Virus record (IMG/VR): IMGVR_UViG_3300012022_000001
Coordinates: 1 to 44,664 of that record
Direction: 5' to 3' (one strand)
Length of the DNA: 44,664 nucleotides
Source of the DNA: a virus
Below the pieces are notes generated by a model. It was given only the letters and a program-made list of their open reading frames with translations. It did not search any database and was not told the origin of the DNA. The position numbers and the translations under genes were made by a program. Within the stretch, counting starts at the first letter, position 1. Each line of letters begins with the position of its first letter. Shown piece after piece: positions 7,196 through 15,015 of the stretch.

Positions 7196-7387
7196 ATGAA
7201 TACAGGAGACTTATTAATTTGTAATTGTGGGCATCCAAGATCACATCATACGATTGGTACTACTGCCTGTAATTTATGTTCATCTAGTAAGTGTTTAACA
7301 TTTCTTTTAAGTGAAAGAAAAACAGAAGATGCAATTAGAGAATTCATTGTCAATCTTCGAATGAAATTGGAGAATATAATTCGATGA
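7196..7387 (+). CDS. Small Cys/His zinc-binding protein
   Basis: 63 residues. CNCGHPRSHH near the N-terminus and CNLCSSSKC provide Cys and His ligands for one zinc site, followed by a C-terminal helix (EDAIREFIVNLRMKLENI). Similar short zinc-knuckle proteins are widespread in phages and actinobacteria, but no role is known. The stop overlaps the next start (ATGA). Confidence 0.58.
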   Translation: MNTGDLLICNCGHPRSHHTIGTTACNLCSSSKCLTFLLSERKTEDAIREFIVNLRMKLENIIR

Positions 7388-7683
7388 GTATAATGGATAG
7401 TTTCAAACCCTTAGATGAACCGTTTAATGATCCTAAGCCCTATGATAACACGCGCGTTCGGGGTAAAATCTTCCTTATCAACGAGCAGGGATATGGCTTT
7501 ATTATTTCAAAAGCTATTCCCTTCCGCAGACTTTTCTTTCATTGGACTTTTCTTGAGGTAAACACGCTAACTTTCGATAAGTTAGAGGAAGGAATGATTG
7601 TTGAATTTAAAGCAATTGAATTGCCAGATAAAAGATGGCGTGCAATTAAAATCATGGTATTAGAGAATGAGGATATCGAGTGA
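7384..7683 (+). CDS. Cold-shock-domain-like protein
   Basis: 99 residues. RVRGKIFLINEQGYGFI then RRLFFHWTFLE matches the RNP1/RNP2 arrangement of cold-shock domains (GYGFI and FFH), followed by EGMIVEFKAIELPDKRWRAI. These small beta-barrels bind single-stranded nucleic acid and can act as RNA chaperones. An N-terminal extension of about 25 residues is extra relative to CspA. A second cold-shock-like gene lies at 12760. Confidence 0.7.
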   Translation: MSIMDSFKPLDEPFNDPKPYDNTRVRGKIFLINEQGYGFIISKAIPFRRLFFHWTFLEVNTLTFDKLEEGMIVEFKAIELPDKRWRAIKIMVLENEDIE

Positions 7684-7940
7684 TGACTAAAGAACAATTG
7701 AAATACATAAAAAACGCGGAGATTATCAATCTTCGTCAACAGGTGTCCGAGCAGCAGCGGGAGATCGAGCGGCTACAGCAGGAGTTGGGCGCGACCAAAG
7801 TGTTTTTTGGAGACGCCTCGACGCGCAATCGAGAGCATTACGAGGCCTTCATCGCGCGAGCCGAGGCCGCCGAACGGGAGATCGAGCGGCTGACGAAGGC
7901 ACTAGAAGATTGGCGGGCAGAACGAGATGAGTACAGATAA
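7683..7940 (+). CDS. Coiled-coil protein with foreign base composition
   Basis: 85 residues from the ATG at 7683, which overlaps the previous stop (TGATG). Almost wholly coiled coil: NLRQQVSEQQREIERLQQE and later AEAAEREIERLTKALEDW. From about 7735 to 7930 the DNA is strikingly G+C rich with codons such as GAG, CGG, GCC and CTG, unlike the AT-rich neighbours, which indicates recent acquisition from a high-GC genome. No function can be given; such coiled coils are often bridging or scaffold proteins. Confidence 0.6.
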   Translation: MTKEQLKYIKNAEIINLRQQVSEQQREIERLQQELGATKVFFGDASTRNREHYEAFIARAEAAEREIERLTKALEDWRAERDEYR

Positions 7941-7973
7941 ATTATTGCAGGAATTCTTCGAGGAATTTCAATA

Positions 7974-10469
7974 ATGAGCGATGTATACGTCCCCGGAGTG
8001 GGGCCAAATTCAGGCGCACAATTAATGATATTAGGTGAAGCTCCCTCGTATCAAGAAGTTGCGGAAGGAAAACCTTTCGTTGGCCCCTCCGGTAAAGAAT
8101 TAGATAGAATGCTACGTGATGCGGACTTGCCCTCACGAGAAGATATATGGGTTACTAATGTTTGTAAATATGAAGTTCCCCCTCCCCCTAGGGGAACTAA
8201 AATACCATTTCATGTAAGAGCAAAGAATGTAGGAATAAATTTAGATGAGCAACTTAGAGATTTGCAAACCGAAATATCTGCAATTAAACCCAATTGTATA
8301 CTTGCGTTGGGTGGAACTGCATTGTGGGCATTATCCGGAAAAAATAAGATTAGTAATTTTCGCGGGTCAATTATGCATGGCATGGGGAGAAAATTTGTTC
8401 CCACATACCACCCCGCACATTTATTGCATAGTTCCGTTGGTGGGGAAATAAAAGGATATTGGAATCGTTTCATAATGATTCATGATTTTAAACGTGCTTG
8501 GGAACAGGCGCAGTTTCCTGAGTTAAGATTACCCAGGAGAAATTTAAGAGTATGTCAGTCCTCGATAGAATTATATAACTTCTACGAGGCATATAAGGAT
8601 CGTAGAAAATTATCAGTTGATATAGAAGCTGGGGGTTCATGTATTCCAATCTGCATTGGATTAGCGTTTAACAAAAGTCACGGTCTAACGGTCCCCCTTT
8701 GGAATAAAGAAGGAATCTCGAATATACCTGATGAGGATCTAGTAAACTGTTGGAAAATCCTAACTGAGATACTATACAATCATGACATCATCGGCCAAAA
8801 TTTTAACTATGATCGAGACAAACTTCGACGACTTGGATTTATTATTAGAAGCCTTAAGTCTGATATCATGCTCAAAGGATTTACCATTAATCCAGAGCTA
8901 CCAAAAAAACTTGCATTTAATCAAAGCATCTATACGGAGGAACCTTTCTACAAGGACGAGGGAATGTATGAGGGCTCCCTAAATGATCTCCTTATAGGAT
9001 GCGCGCGTGATGCCTGTGTTACATATGAAATAGATGAGAAAATGGATGCAGATATAGACGAAATAGAGCAGCGGGATTGGTATGAAAACTTTATAATGAA
9101 ATTGCCTGACTTCTATCTCGAAATAGAGAATAATGGATTTCATATTAATGAAGAGAAGAGACAGAAATTACTTAAAAAATATATCGAATGGGATGAAAGG
9201 ATAAGATATGAACTCTTTAAATACACAGGAACGCATATTAATTGTCAATCTCCTAAACAAATTAGCATCTTATTGTTCGATACTCTCAAATGTCCACGTA
9301 GGGATGGCACAGGAGAGGAAGAGCTTACTAGCTTACTCAATCTCCAATCCTTCACTGATCCAGATAAACGAAGAATTGTTGAACTTATCCTTGAAAACCG
9401 TAGAGTTAGAAGAACAATTTCTCATGATATCACAGCGTTACCAGACTATGATGGGAAAATGAAAACTACTTGTTTCCCATGTTTAGAAACTGGTAGAAGT
9501 AGTACAGGTCAGCAAGATCCTCCTATTAGACCTTCCTTAGAGGTAATAGGAGAGGATGGTAAGAAAAAGAAGAAATCATTAGGAACTCCATTCCAAACTA
9601 AGACCAAGCATGGCGATATAGGACCTGAAGTTAGAGAAATGTTTGAACCCGCTAAGGGAAATATATTTGTTCAAGTAGATAAAGCACAGGCTGAAGCTAG
9701 AGTAGTCTTTCTTCTAGCTGAAGATGAGCAGGCATTAAAAGATATTGACGAACATGATTATCATGCATTAACTGCCTCATGGTTTTTTGGGGGAGTAGAA
9801 GATGACTGGAGCAAAAAACGATGGGGATACGAACACCCTATTAGATTCTGTGGAAAAACTCTTAGGCATGCCGGTCACCTCGGAGCAGGAAAAAGAACAG
9901 CAAAGACTAGCGTTAATACGGATGCTAGAAAATATAAGATCAAAAATCCTGATGGAACTCTCTTCTCAATCGAAGAAGATTTCGCCGGACGCGCCCTAGA
10001 TATTTTTCATAAGAAACAACCCAAGATTAGAGGAGTATTTCAAGCAGGAATAATTGAAGCATTACAAAAAGGAAGGGTTTTAATCGCGCCAGTTCCTTAT
10101 GGTATAGATGCTAAATATGGGGGTAAACGAACTTTCTACGATAGGTGGGGAGATGAATTATTCCGCGAAGCCTTCAGTTATATACCGCAGCGAGCAATAT
10201 CGGATTCTACTAAAGCAGATGGCATGCGCGTTAAAAAACAGTTTTCCATCGCCAAAATAATTATGGAAGCGCATGATGCTTTGTTATTCGAAATTCCAGA
10301 ACGTCATGCAGATGAATTCTCTGAGTTAACTGTAGAGGAATTCGAAAAACCAATTAGATTTGATACCTGCTCACTCCCCCGCAGAGATTTAATTATTCCA
10401 TGTGAAGTTGAAATAGGTTATAACTATTATGAACTAAAGAAATTTAAATTTATGAAGAGGGCTGCATAA
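7974..10469 (+). CDS. Uracil-DNA glycosylase / 3'-5' exonuclease / family-A DNA polymerase fusion
   Basis: 831 residues in three parts. Residues 1-180 are a family-4-like uracil-DNA glycosylase: GEAPS (21-25), GKPFVGPSGKELDRML (32-47), TNVCKYE, LALGGTALWAL and YHPAHLL with HPA at 146-148. The Fe-S cysteines of classical family 4 are not seen. Residues 205-360 are a DnaQ-like exonuclease: D216 and E218 in SVDIEAG, D280 in FNYD, D346. Residues 500-831 are the polymerase: motif A D569 in VQVDKAQAEAR, O-helix R624...K628, motif C H767-D768. Several conserved active-site positions differ (K570, H632, L636, A769). This is the main replicative polymerase candidate. The start overlaps a tiny preceding frame and lacks a strong ribosome site. 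Confidence 0.88.
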   Translation: MSDVYVPGVGPNSGAQLMILGEAPSYQEVAEGKPFVGPSGKELDRMLRDADLPSREDIWVTNVCKYEVPPPPRGTKIPFHVRAKNVGINLDEQLRDLQTEISAIKPNCILALGGTALWALSGKNKISNFRGSIMHGMGRKFVPTYHPAHLLHSSVGGEIKGYWNRFIMIHDFKRAWEQAQFPELRLPRRNLRVCQSSIELYNFYEAYKDRRKLSVDIEAGGSCIPICIGLAFNKSHGLTVPLWNKEGISNIPDEDLVNCWKILTEILYNHDIIGQNFNYDRDKLRRLGFIIRSLKSDIMLKGFTINPELPKKLAFNQSIYTEEPFYKDEGMYEGSLNDLLIGCARDACVTYEIDEKMDADIDEIEQRDWYENFIMKLPDFYLEIENNGFHINEEKRQKLLKKYIEWDERIRYELFKYTGTHINCQSPKQISILLFDTLKCPRRDGTGEEELTSLLNLQSFTDPDKRRIVELILENRRVRRTISHDITALPDYDGKMKTTCFPCLETGRSSTGQQDPPIRPSLEVIGEDGKKKKKSLGTPFQTKTKHGDIGPEVREMFEPAKGNIFVQVDKAQAEARVVFLLAEDEQALKDIDEHDYHALTASWFFGGVEDDWSKKRWGYEHPIRFCGKTLRHAGHLGAGKRTAKTSVNTDARKYKIKNPDGTLFSIEEDFAGRALDIFHKKQPKIRGVFQAGIIEALQKGRVLIAPVPYGIDAKYGGKRTFYDRWGDELFREAFSYIPQRAISDSTKADGMRVKKQFSIAKIIMEAHDALLFEIPERHADEFSELTVEEFEKPIRFDTCSLPRRDLIIPCEVEIGYNYYELKKFKFMKRAA

Positions 10470-10470
10470 A

Positions 10471-10635
10471 ATGATTATAAAAGTTGATATGTTATTAGAT
10501 GTAATTGATGATGATTGTTCAATGACAGATGTTATTGCGGCACTATTAGACCAAGTATTCAAGGATAATTCACATTTAGCTAAACTCATTATATGTGATG
10601 TAAAAGAAGAGAAGAGTGATGTGGAACCCAGATAA
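10471..10635 (+). CDS. Small acidic hypothetical protein
   Basis: 54 residues starting directly after the polymerase stop: MIIKVDMLLDVIDDDCSM at the N-terminus, then a helix and EEKSDVEPR at the end. It overlaps the next gene by 17 bases in another frame. Acidic and compact, with no recognised motif. Confidence 0.5.
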   Translation: MIIKVDMLLDVIDDDCSMTDVIAALLDQVFKDNSHLAKLIICDVKEEKSDVEPR

Positions 10636-10813
10636 GGAGAGACTTCTATATTGTTTTCAATGTAAAATGGATTTCATGAGTAATATGCCCCAACCCACAT
10701 GCAAGTTATGTGGGAACACTTTATATACCGTGACTAAAAGTGCAATAGATGGAACCAGAAGAACAGGTAAACAAACCAAATTCGTAAGTCTTTTATTAGA
10801 TGAAAAGAAATGA
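10619..10813 (+). CDS. Small zinc-ribbon protein
   Basis: 65 residues from the ATG at 10619. CFQCKMDF and CKLCGNTLY give two CxxC pairs about 16 residues apart, the classic zinc-ribbon layout. The AGAAGAG before the start is a plausible ribosome site. The stop overlaps the start of the DUF3987-like ATPase (ATGA), so it may be a partner of replication proteins; this is only positional inference. Confidence 0.58.
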   Translation: MWNPDKERLLYCFQCKMDFMSNMPQPTCKLCGNTLYTVTKSAIDGTRRTGKQTKFVSLLLDEKK

Positions 10814-12090
10814 CATGGCTGGATCGCTTGGTTTTTTCACGTTCAGAACTTGAGCCTCCCCTCTCGTTTTGGTGGTGGTCTGGACTAGCGATAATTTCGG
10901 CGGTGGTTAAAGACAATATATGGTTACATAGACAAATCTATAACTTGTATCCTAACATATACGTCATGTTTCATGCGGATTCAGGACTAAAAAAAGGCCC
11001 GCCTGTAGCAATGGCAGCTAAATATGTCTCTACCGTAAATAATACTAGAGTAATCGCAGGAAGAAGTTCAATTCAAGGTATCTTAAAGGATATGAGCCAG
11101 GCTAAAACAACGCCGGGCGGGAAAATTCCTACTACTGATGCCTCTGTATTTATCTGTAGTTCAGAACTTTCGAGTTCCATAGTTGAAGATAAAGTAGCAA
11201 CGTCAATTCTTACGGATCTATACGATAGACAGTATAGAGTTGGAGAATGGCGTTCTTTATTAAAGATGGAATCATTTAAGTTAAATAATCCCACAGTTAC
11301 TATGTTAACTGCAACCAATGAAGCACATTCAAATGATTTCTTTGCCAAGAAGGATATCCAAGGGGGATATTTTGCACGAACTTTTATCATATATGAGCAT
11401 ACCGAGAATCGTTCTAATTCCCTAATTCTCCCATTAAAGAATCCCCCCAATGATGAGGAAAGTATAAATTATTTAAAGGCTCTTGGAAAATTAAAAGGAT
11501 CCTTTCTTCCTTTAGGAATGGCAGAAAAATGTGAAGGATACGAGGAATTTTGGACTGATCCTTTAAGTGGGGAATCAGGATATTTAAGTAAAGCAGGATT
11601 AATATACCAACAATGGTATTATGATTTTAAAGCTAGCATGAAGAACCAGTTCAATAAAGATGAAACAGGAACTATGAATCGTTTTGGAGATTCAGTTCTT
11701 AAAGTAGCAATGCTTCTATCCTTAGCAGAGAAACCAGAATTAATCATAACCGAAAGGGCAATGGATGAATCAATAAGAAAATGTGAATTTCTATTAGGTA
11801 ATGTGCGCCAAACTACATTAGGTGCTAAGGGAACAAGTCTTAATACTCCTCTTAAAGTTAAAATAATAATGGAGTTACTTGGACGGGAAAATCAACAGAT
11901 TAGTCATCAGATGTTATTGAAAAAAATATGGATGCATTACAAAGATATAAATGAAATAACTGAATTAATGGCTTCCTTTGAACAGGCGGGGATGATTAGA
12001 ATAGAAATGAATGGCAATCACATAATCTACAAAATGACTGAAAACCAGGTAGAAGAGTATAAACGCTTCTTTGCAGGAAAAACAAAATGA
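10810..12090 (+). CDS. DUF3987-like replication ATPase candidate
   Basis: 426 residues. N-terminal WLDRLVFSRSELEPPLSFW then a helix and a degenerate P-loop (HADSGLKKGPPV, 55-66), followed by GRSSIQGILKDMSQ, a strand ending SSELSSS, and TATNEAH, an order typical of DUF3987/YfjI-type proteins related to helicase-primase ATPases. The usual GKS is GPP here, so nucleotide binding may be altered. The C-terminus looks like a winged-helix (QISHQMLLKKIWMHY, then LMASFEQAGMIRIEM). Its place after the polymerase suggests the helicase or loader function, since no DnaB-type helicase is seen. Confidence 0.6.
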   Translation: MTWLDRLVFSRSELEPPLSFWWWSGLAIISAVVKDNIWLHRQIYNLYPNIYVMFHADSGLKKGPPVAMAAKYVSTVNNTRVIAGRSSIQGILKDMSQAKTTPGGKIPTTDASVFICSSELSSSIVEDKVATSILTDLYDRQYRVGEWRSLLKMESFKLNNPTVTMLTATNEAHSNDFFAKKDIQGGYFARTFIIYEHTENRSNSLILPLKNPPNDEESINYLKALGKLKGSFLPLGMAEKCEGYEEFWTDPLSGESGYLSKAGLIYQQWYYDFKASMKNQFNKDETGTMNRFGDSVLKVAMLLSLAEKPELIITERAMDESIRKCEFLLGNVRQTTLGAKGTSLNTPLKVKIIMELLGRENQQISHQMLLKKIWMHYKDINEITELMASFEQAGMIRIEMNGNHIIYKMTENQVEEYKRFFAGKTK

Positions 12091-12623
12091 CTAAGAACAT
12101 TTGCAAACTAACCTTCGTGTTCTTACTCGCAACTGCGCCCGTTTACGCAGTTCCCATTGGTGATCCAGTTGTAGTTATGAGATCATGGGAGGGAAATAAT
12201 TTTAGATTGGATCTCGAAATAACTACCGTCCTAGAATCAGGTATCTACGTTCCTATCGGCCCAATGAGAGGAGCAACTATTGCTGATGTTGTAACTTCCA
12301 TAAATGGACAATTATTTAGGGATGGAAATACATACACAATTTCAATGGGCGGGGTTAAATATCGCAGTTGGATGTTTCCCAATTTTGCGTATCTCCAACT
12401 GAACATTCAGAATTTCGGTTTCCATGTATTAGGACATTATTCGGGCGGAATGTCCTTAAGTGGTCCAATAGCTTCACCTTTAAGTGAAATTACTCCTTCC
12501 TTTGAACTCGCGCCTGCTATTACATCCACAGTTACATCCTCAACTTCTGTAGCTGTTCCTGAACCTTCTACTATGATGCTCTTAGTTAGTGCATTATATG
12601 CATGTATCTGGAGATTAAAATAA
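12087..12623 (+). CDS. Exported PEP-CTERM protein
   Basis: 178 residues. The N-terminus has a clear Sec signal peptide (TKNICK, then LTFVFLLATAPVYA with cleavage after residue 21). The C-terminus is a textbook PEP-CTERM sorting signal: VPEPST at 157-162, a hydrophobic stretch (MMLLVSALYACIW) and a basic RLK end. In bacteria such tails are processed by exosortase and the protein is anchored or released with exopolysaccharide. The body is beta-rich with low charge. The start overlaps the ATPase stop (ATGA). A phage-encoded PEP-CTERM protein would act on the host surface, perhaps in superinfection exclusion or biofilm change; that role is inference. Confidence 0.78.
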   Translation: MTKNICKLTFVFLLATAPVYAVPIGDPVVVMRSWEGNNFRLDLEITTVLESGIYVPIGPMRGATIADVVTSINGQLFRDGNTYTISMGGVKYRSWMFPNFAYLQLNIQNFGFHVLGHYSGGMSLSGPIASPLSEITPSFELAPAITSTVTSSTSVAVPEPSTMMLLVSALYACIWRLK

Positions 12624-12763
12624 TGGAACCATTTGAACGGCTAGAATGGCGTGAGGATTTACTTGGCCGTTGGGTCTGTTGGGTTTTTCGTCAGGATGTT
12701 GATGGGCGCTGGTATGCAGTTAAATCTGTTCCTGCTGTATTTCTAATAAAGGAGTGTAAATGA
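12623..12763 (+). CDS. Small Trp-rich hypothetical protein
   Basis: 46 residues. The start overlaps the stop of the PEP-CTERM gene (TAATG) and the end overlaps the next start. Trp and Arg rich (LEWREDLLGRWVCWVFRQD, then GRWYAVKSV). No family recognised. An AAAGGAG ribosome site for the following gene lies in its last codons. Confidence 0.5.
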   Translation: MEPFERLEWREDLLGRWVCWVFRQDVDGRWYAVKSVPAVFLIKECK

Positions 12764-12954
12764 TGATCGGAATCGTTAAGAATACTATAAGTGATAAAGG
12801 ATATGGTTTTATTCTGTCCGAAGGAAAAGAATATTTCTTTCATTCAACCGAATGCACCACACCCTTCAATTCCTTAATCAAAGATATGAAGGTTAAATTT
12901 GAAATTAGGGAATCCCCAAAGGGATGGCGTGCTTTTAATGTGGAGAAGATATAA
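12760..12954 (+). CDS. Cold-shock protein
   Basis: 64 residues (63 if the second ATG is used), with AAAGGAG upstream. IGIVKNTISDKGYGFIL and EYFFHSTEC carry the RNP motifs (GYGFI, YFFH) of a single cold-shock domain, and the length is that of CspA proteins. Probable single-strand RNA/DNA-binding chaperone aiding translation of phage messages. It is shorter and closer to CspA than the protein at 7384. Confidence 0.78.
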   Translation: MMIGIVKNTISDKGYGFILSEGKEYFFHSTECTTPFNSLIKDMKVKFEIRESPKGWRAFNVEKI

Positions 12955-12961
12955 CAATGAA

Positions 12962-13049
12962 CCCACAGTGGCGGAATAGGCAGACGCTACGGACTTAAAA
13001 TCCGTTGGTATTTAATACCATGTGGGTTCGATTCCCACCTGTGGGACCA
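12962..13049 (+). tRNA. tRNA-Leu (anticodon UAA)
   Basis: Class II tRNA with acceptor arms CCCACAG and CTGTGGG, D-arm TGGCGGAATAGGCAGACGC, anticodon stem ACGGA/TCCGT around loop CTTAAAA (anticodon TAA), variable arm GGTATTTAATACC, T-arm GTGGGTTCGATTCCCAC, discriminator A and an encoded CCA (13047-13049). All arms pair. It reads TTA codons, which are frequent in these AT-rich genes, so it may offset a host preferring other Leu codons. Confidence 0.95.
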
Positions 13050-13068
13050 GTTAGAAGGAGATAAAATC

Positions 13069-13515
13069 ATGTTTTCTAGAAGAGAATTTTTACGCCATAT
13101 AGCAGCTATTTCAGTAGGCACCGCTGCTGTACCGGAACAAATAGATATTTTAGAAAGAATATATAATATAAATACCCCAGAAATAGAAAAAGATCTTATT
13201 TCCGTTGATGAAATTTGGATTTCAGGATTAGCTAAATTTTCCTCCCCTACTAGTGTAATAATCAATTGTGGCCCATTTCTTGCTCCATTATATCTCACTG
13301 TCAATTGCTTCGGGGGAATAGTTCGTTGGGTTGCAACTGCTGAGGGTAAGATCATTATGGATAAAAATAAATTAGATATTTCCTTCAAGGAGCATTTTGA
13401 AAGGGGACCAAATTACGAAAAGGATGTGGCCTTTACCAAGGGAAAAATATTAATAGGCCATATTCACTATCTTGATCAGGATTTAAGAAGCCAAACATTA
13501 GGATTTGAGTACTAA
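13069..13515 (+). CDS. Twin-arginine-signal protein with phage decoration-like core
   Basis: 148 residues with AAGGAG upstream. The N-terminus SRREFLRHIAAISVGTAAV fits a Tat signal (S-R-R-x-F-L-R then a moderately hydrophobic, Ala-rich stretch). The segment LYLTVNCFGGIVRWVATAEG resembles LLNLSFNAFGGVVRWVNGPD in the virion protein at 41726-42220, suggesting a shared small beta domain. Known Tat substrates are exported folded. Export of a virion-like domain would be odd, so the signal may be coincidental or the protein may act at the host envelope. Neighbours are a tRNA and a beta-helix protein. Confidence 0.5.
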   Translation: MFSRREFLRHIAAISVGTAAVPEQIDILERIYNINTPEIEKDLISVDEIWISGLAKFSSPTSVIINCGPFLAPLYLTVNCFGGIVRWVATAEGKIIMDKNKLDISFKEHFERGPNYEKDVAFTKGKILIGHIHYLDQDLRSQTLGFEY

Positions 13516-13541
13516 GAATTTGAGTATTAGGAGTAACAACC

Positions 13542-15014
13542 ATGACCATATTCATAGGCGGTATAGGATTAAGCTCTGTTGCTGTTCGTGGGGGTTCTCC
13601 TACATTATCAGGAATACCAGTTCCCCTAAATACGGTAGATATAAATGGATTCATTGCCCAGTTTCCTACGGGTTCTGAATTTAGATTTGTAGCGGGAACC
13701 TATAGATTCCTGGAAAGTTTAGTTGCTCGGAGTGGAGATATTTATCATGGAACAGTATCAGGCGGAGTTAGACAAACTACTATTACAGGGGCAAAAATTT
13801 TAACTGGATGGGTTTTTGAAAGTGGAAGATGGTGGGTAGGGGGACAAACACAACAAGGAACTGTAGGGAGTTCAAGCGCGTGTGCAGGAGCTATTTCCTT
13901 TGACCCTGAATATCCAATGTGTATTCATCCTGAAGCCCTATTCATGGATGATGTATTTAAGATCCACGTTTCCACAATAGGAGAAGTAATTCCTGGGACA
14001 TGGCATTTTGATTATCCCAATGATAGAATTTACGTAGGGGATGATCCTAATGGACACTTGGTAGAGACTAGTTGGGTACCTAAAGTATTTGCTCCTACAT
14101 CCTCTGCCTCAAATGTTACAATATCAGATATGATTATCGAGAAATTTGCTGCCCCTACAGCAGAAGCGGCAGTTAATTTAGGATATTCCCCATTAGGAGC
14201 AGCCAATTGGACCTGTGAATCATGTGAAGTTAGATATTGTAGTGGAGGTGGAATAGGAAATGATGCCTTCACTTCCGCAAGAAATAACTACGTCCACCAT
14301 AATATAGGTTTTGGTTTCATTGGTGCGGGTGAGGGAGTTGTAATTGAGGGAAATGAAATAGCATATAACAATATTCAAAGGGTTTACAATAGATTCTTTG
14401 GCGCAGGTGGAAGTAAATGGGTATTTACTACTGGTTTAATTGTGAGAAATAATAATTCTCATCACAATTGGGGGCCAGGATTATGGACAGATACTAGTAA
14501 TATAGATACATTGTATGAAAACAATGTCGTGGAATTCAACCAGAGTTCGGGTATATTTCATGAAATTAGTTATGATGCTATAATCAGGAATAACACCTGT
14601 AGATTTAATGGACAGGGACAAGATTTCCCATTTTGGGTTAGCCCTGCTGGAATTGAAGTTGTATCCTCACGTAACGTGGAAGTTTACGATAATGTTTTGG
14701 AGGGAAATTACAACGAAATTACAGGGAATGATGATGGAAGGACAGGCGCGGGTGATCCTAATGCCATTCATGGATTATGGCAATTAACAGGATTTAATGT
14801 ACATCACAATAACATTACGAATACAACCATAGGACTCGGGGGCGCCCGCAGTGGAGTTATTGGAGCATTTCCATTCACATGGGATTTCAATAATCATGTA
14901 TATGGACCAGCAGTAGCAGAACCTTTCTTTATAACCAATGATAGTTATAATGAAACTACTTGGGTAAATGTGGCTGGTAAGGATGTGAATGGTTCATTTA
15001 CTAGGGTACCTTAA
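13542..15014 (+). CDS. Right-handed beta-helix protein (spike or depolymerase-like)
   Basis: 490 residues, TAGGAG upstream. Residues 20-130 resemble the start of pectate-lyase-like tail proteins; residues 180-450 carry parallel beta-helix repeats of about 22-25 residues with N-N and H-N ladders (LIVRNNNSHHNWGPGLW, VVEFNQSSGIFHE, AIIRNNTCRFNG, NVEVYDNVLEGNY, FNVHHNNITNTTIG). This fold is used by phage tailspikes that bind or cut surface polysaccharide and by secreted lyases. It is encoded on the strand opposite to the virion genes and lacks the head-binding domain of classical tailspikes, so a secreted or surface-acting enzyme is also possible. Catalytic residues cannot be picked. Confidence 0.72.
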   Translation: MTIFIGGIGLSSVAVRGGSPTLSGIPVPLNTVDINGFIAQFPTGSEFRFVAGTYRFLESLVARSGDIYHGTVSGGVRQTTITGAKILTGWVFESGRWWVGGQTQQGTVGSSSACAGAISFDPEYPMCIHPEALFMDDVFKIHVSTIGEVIPGTWHFDYPNDRIYVGDDPNGHLVETSWVPKVFAPTSSASNVTISDMIIEKFAAPTAEAAVNLGYSPLGAANWTCESCEVRYCSGGGIGNDAFTSARNNYVHHNIGFGFIGAGEGVVIEGNEIAYNNIQRVYNRFFGAGGSKWVFTTGLIVRNNNSHHNWGPGLWTDTSNIDTLYENNVVEFNQSSGIFHEISYDAIIRNNTCRFNGQGQDFPFWVSPAGIEVVSSRNVEVYDNVLEGNYNEITGNDDGRTGAGDPNAIHGLWQLTGFNVHHNNITNTTIGLGGARSGVIGAFPFTWDFNNHVYGPAVAEPFFITNDSYNETTWVNVAGKDVNGSFTRVP

Positions 15015-15015
15015 C

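Noticed and set aside
7927-7974. A 15-codon frame between the coiled-coil gene and the polymerase
   Set aside because: Starts inside the previous gene and ends at the polymerase start; too short to claim, though it may aid coupling.
12987-13388. Minus-strand frame of 133 codons across the tRNA
   Set aside because: It crosses the tRNA-Leu gene and is antisense to the Tat-signal gene; composition is that of a shadow.
13542-15014. Calling the beta-helix protein a proven depolymerase tailspike
   Set aside because: The fold is visible but catalytic residues and a virion-anchoring domain are not, and the gene is on the strand opposite the virion operon.
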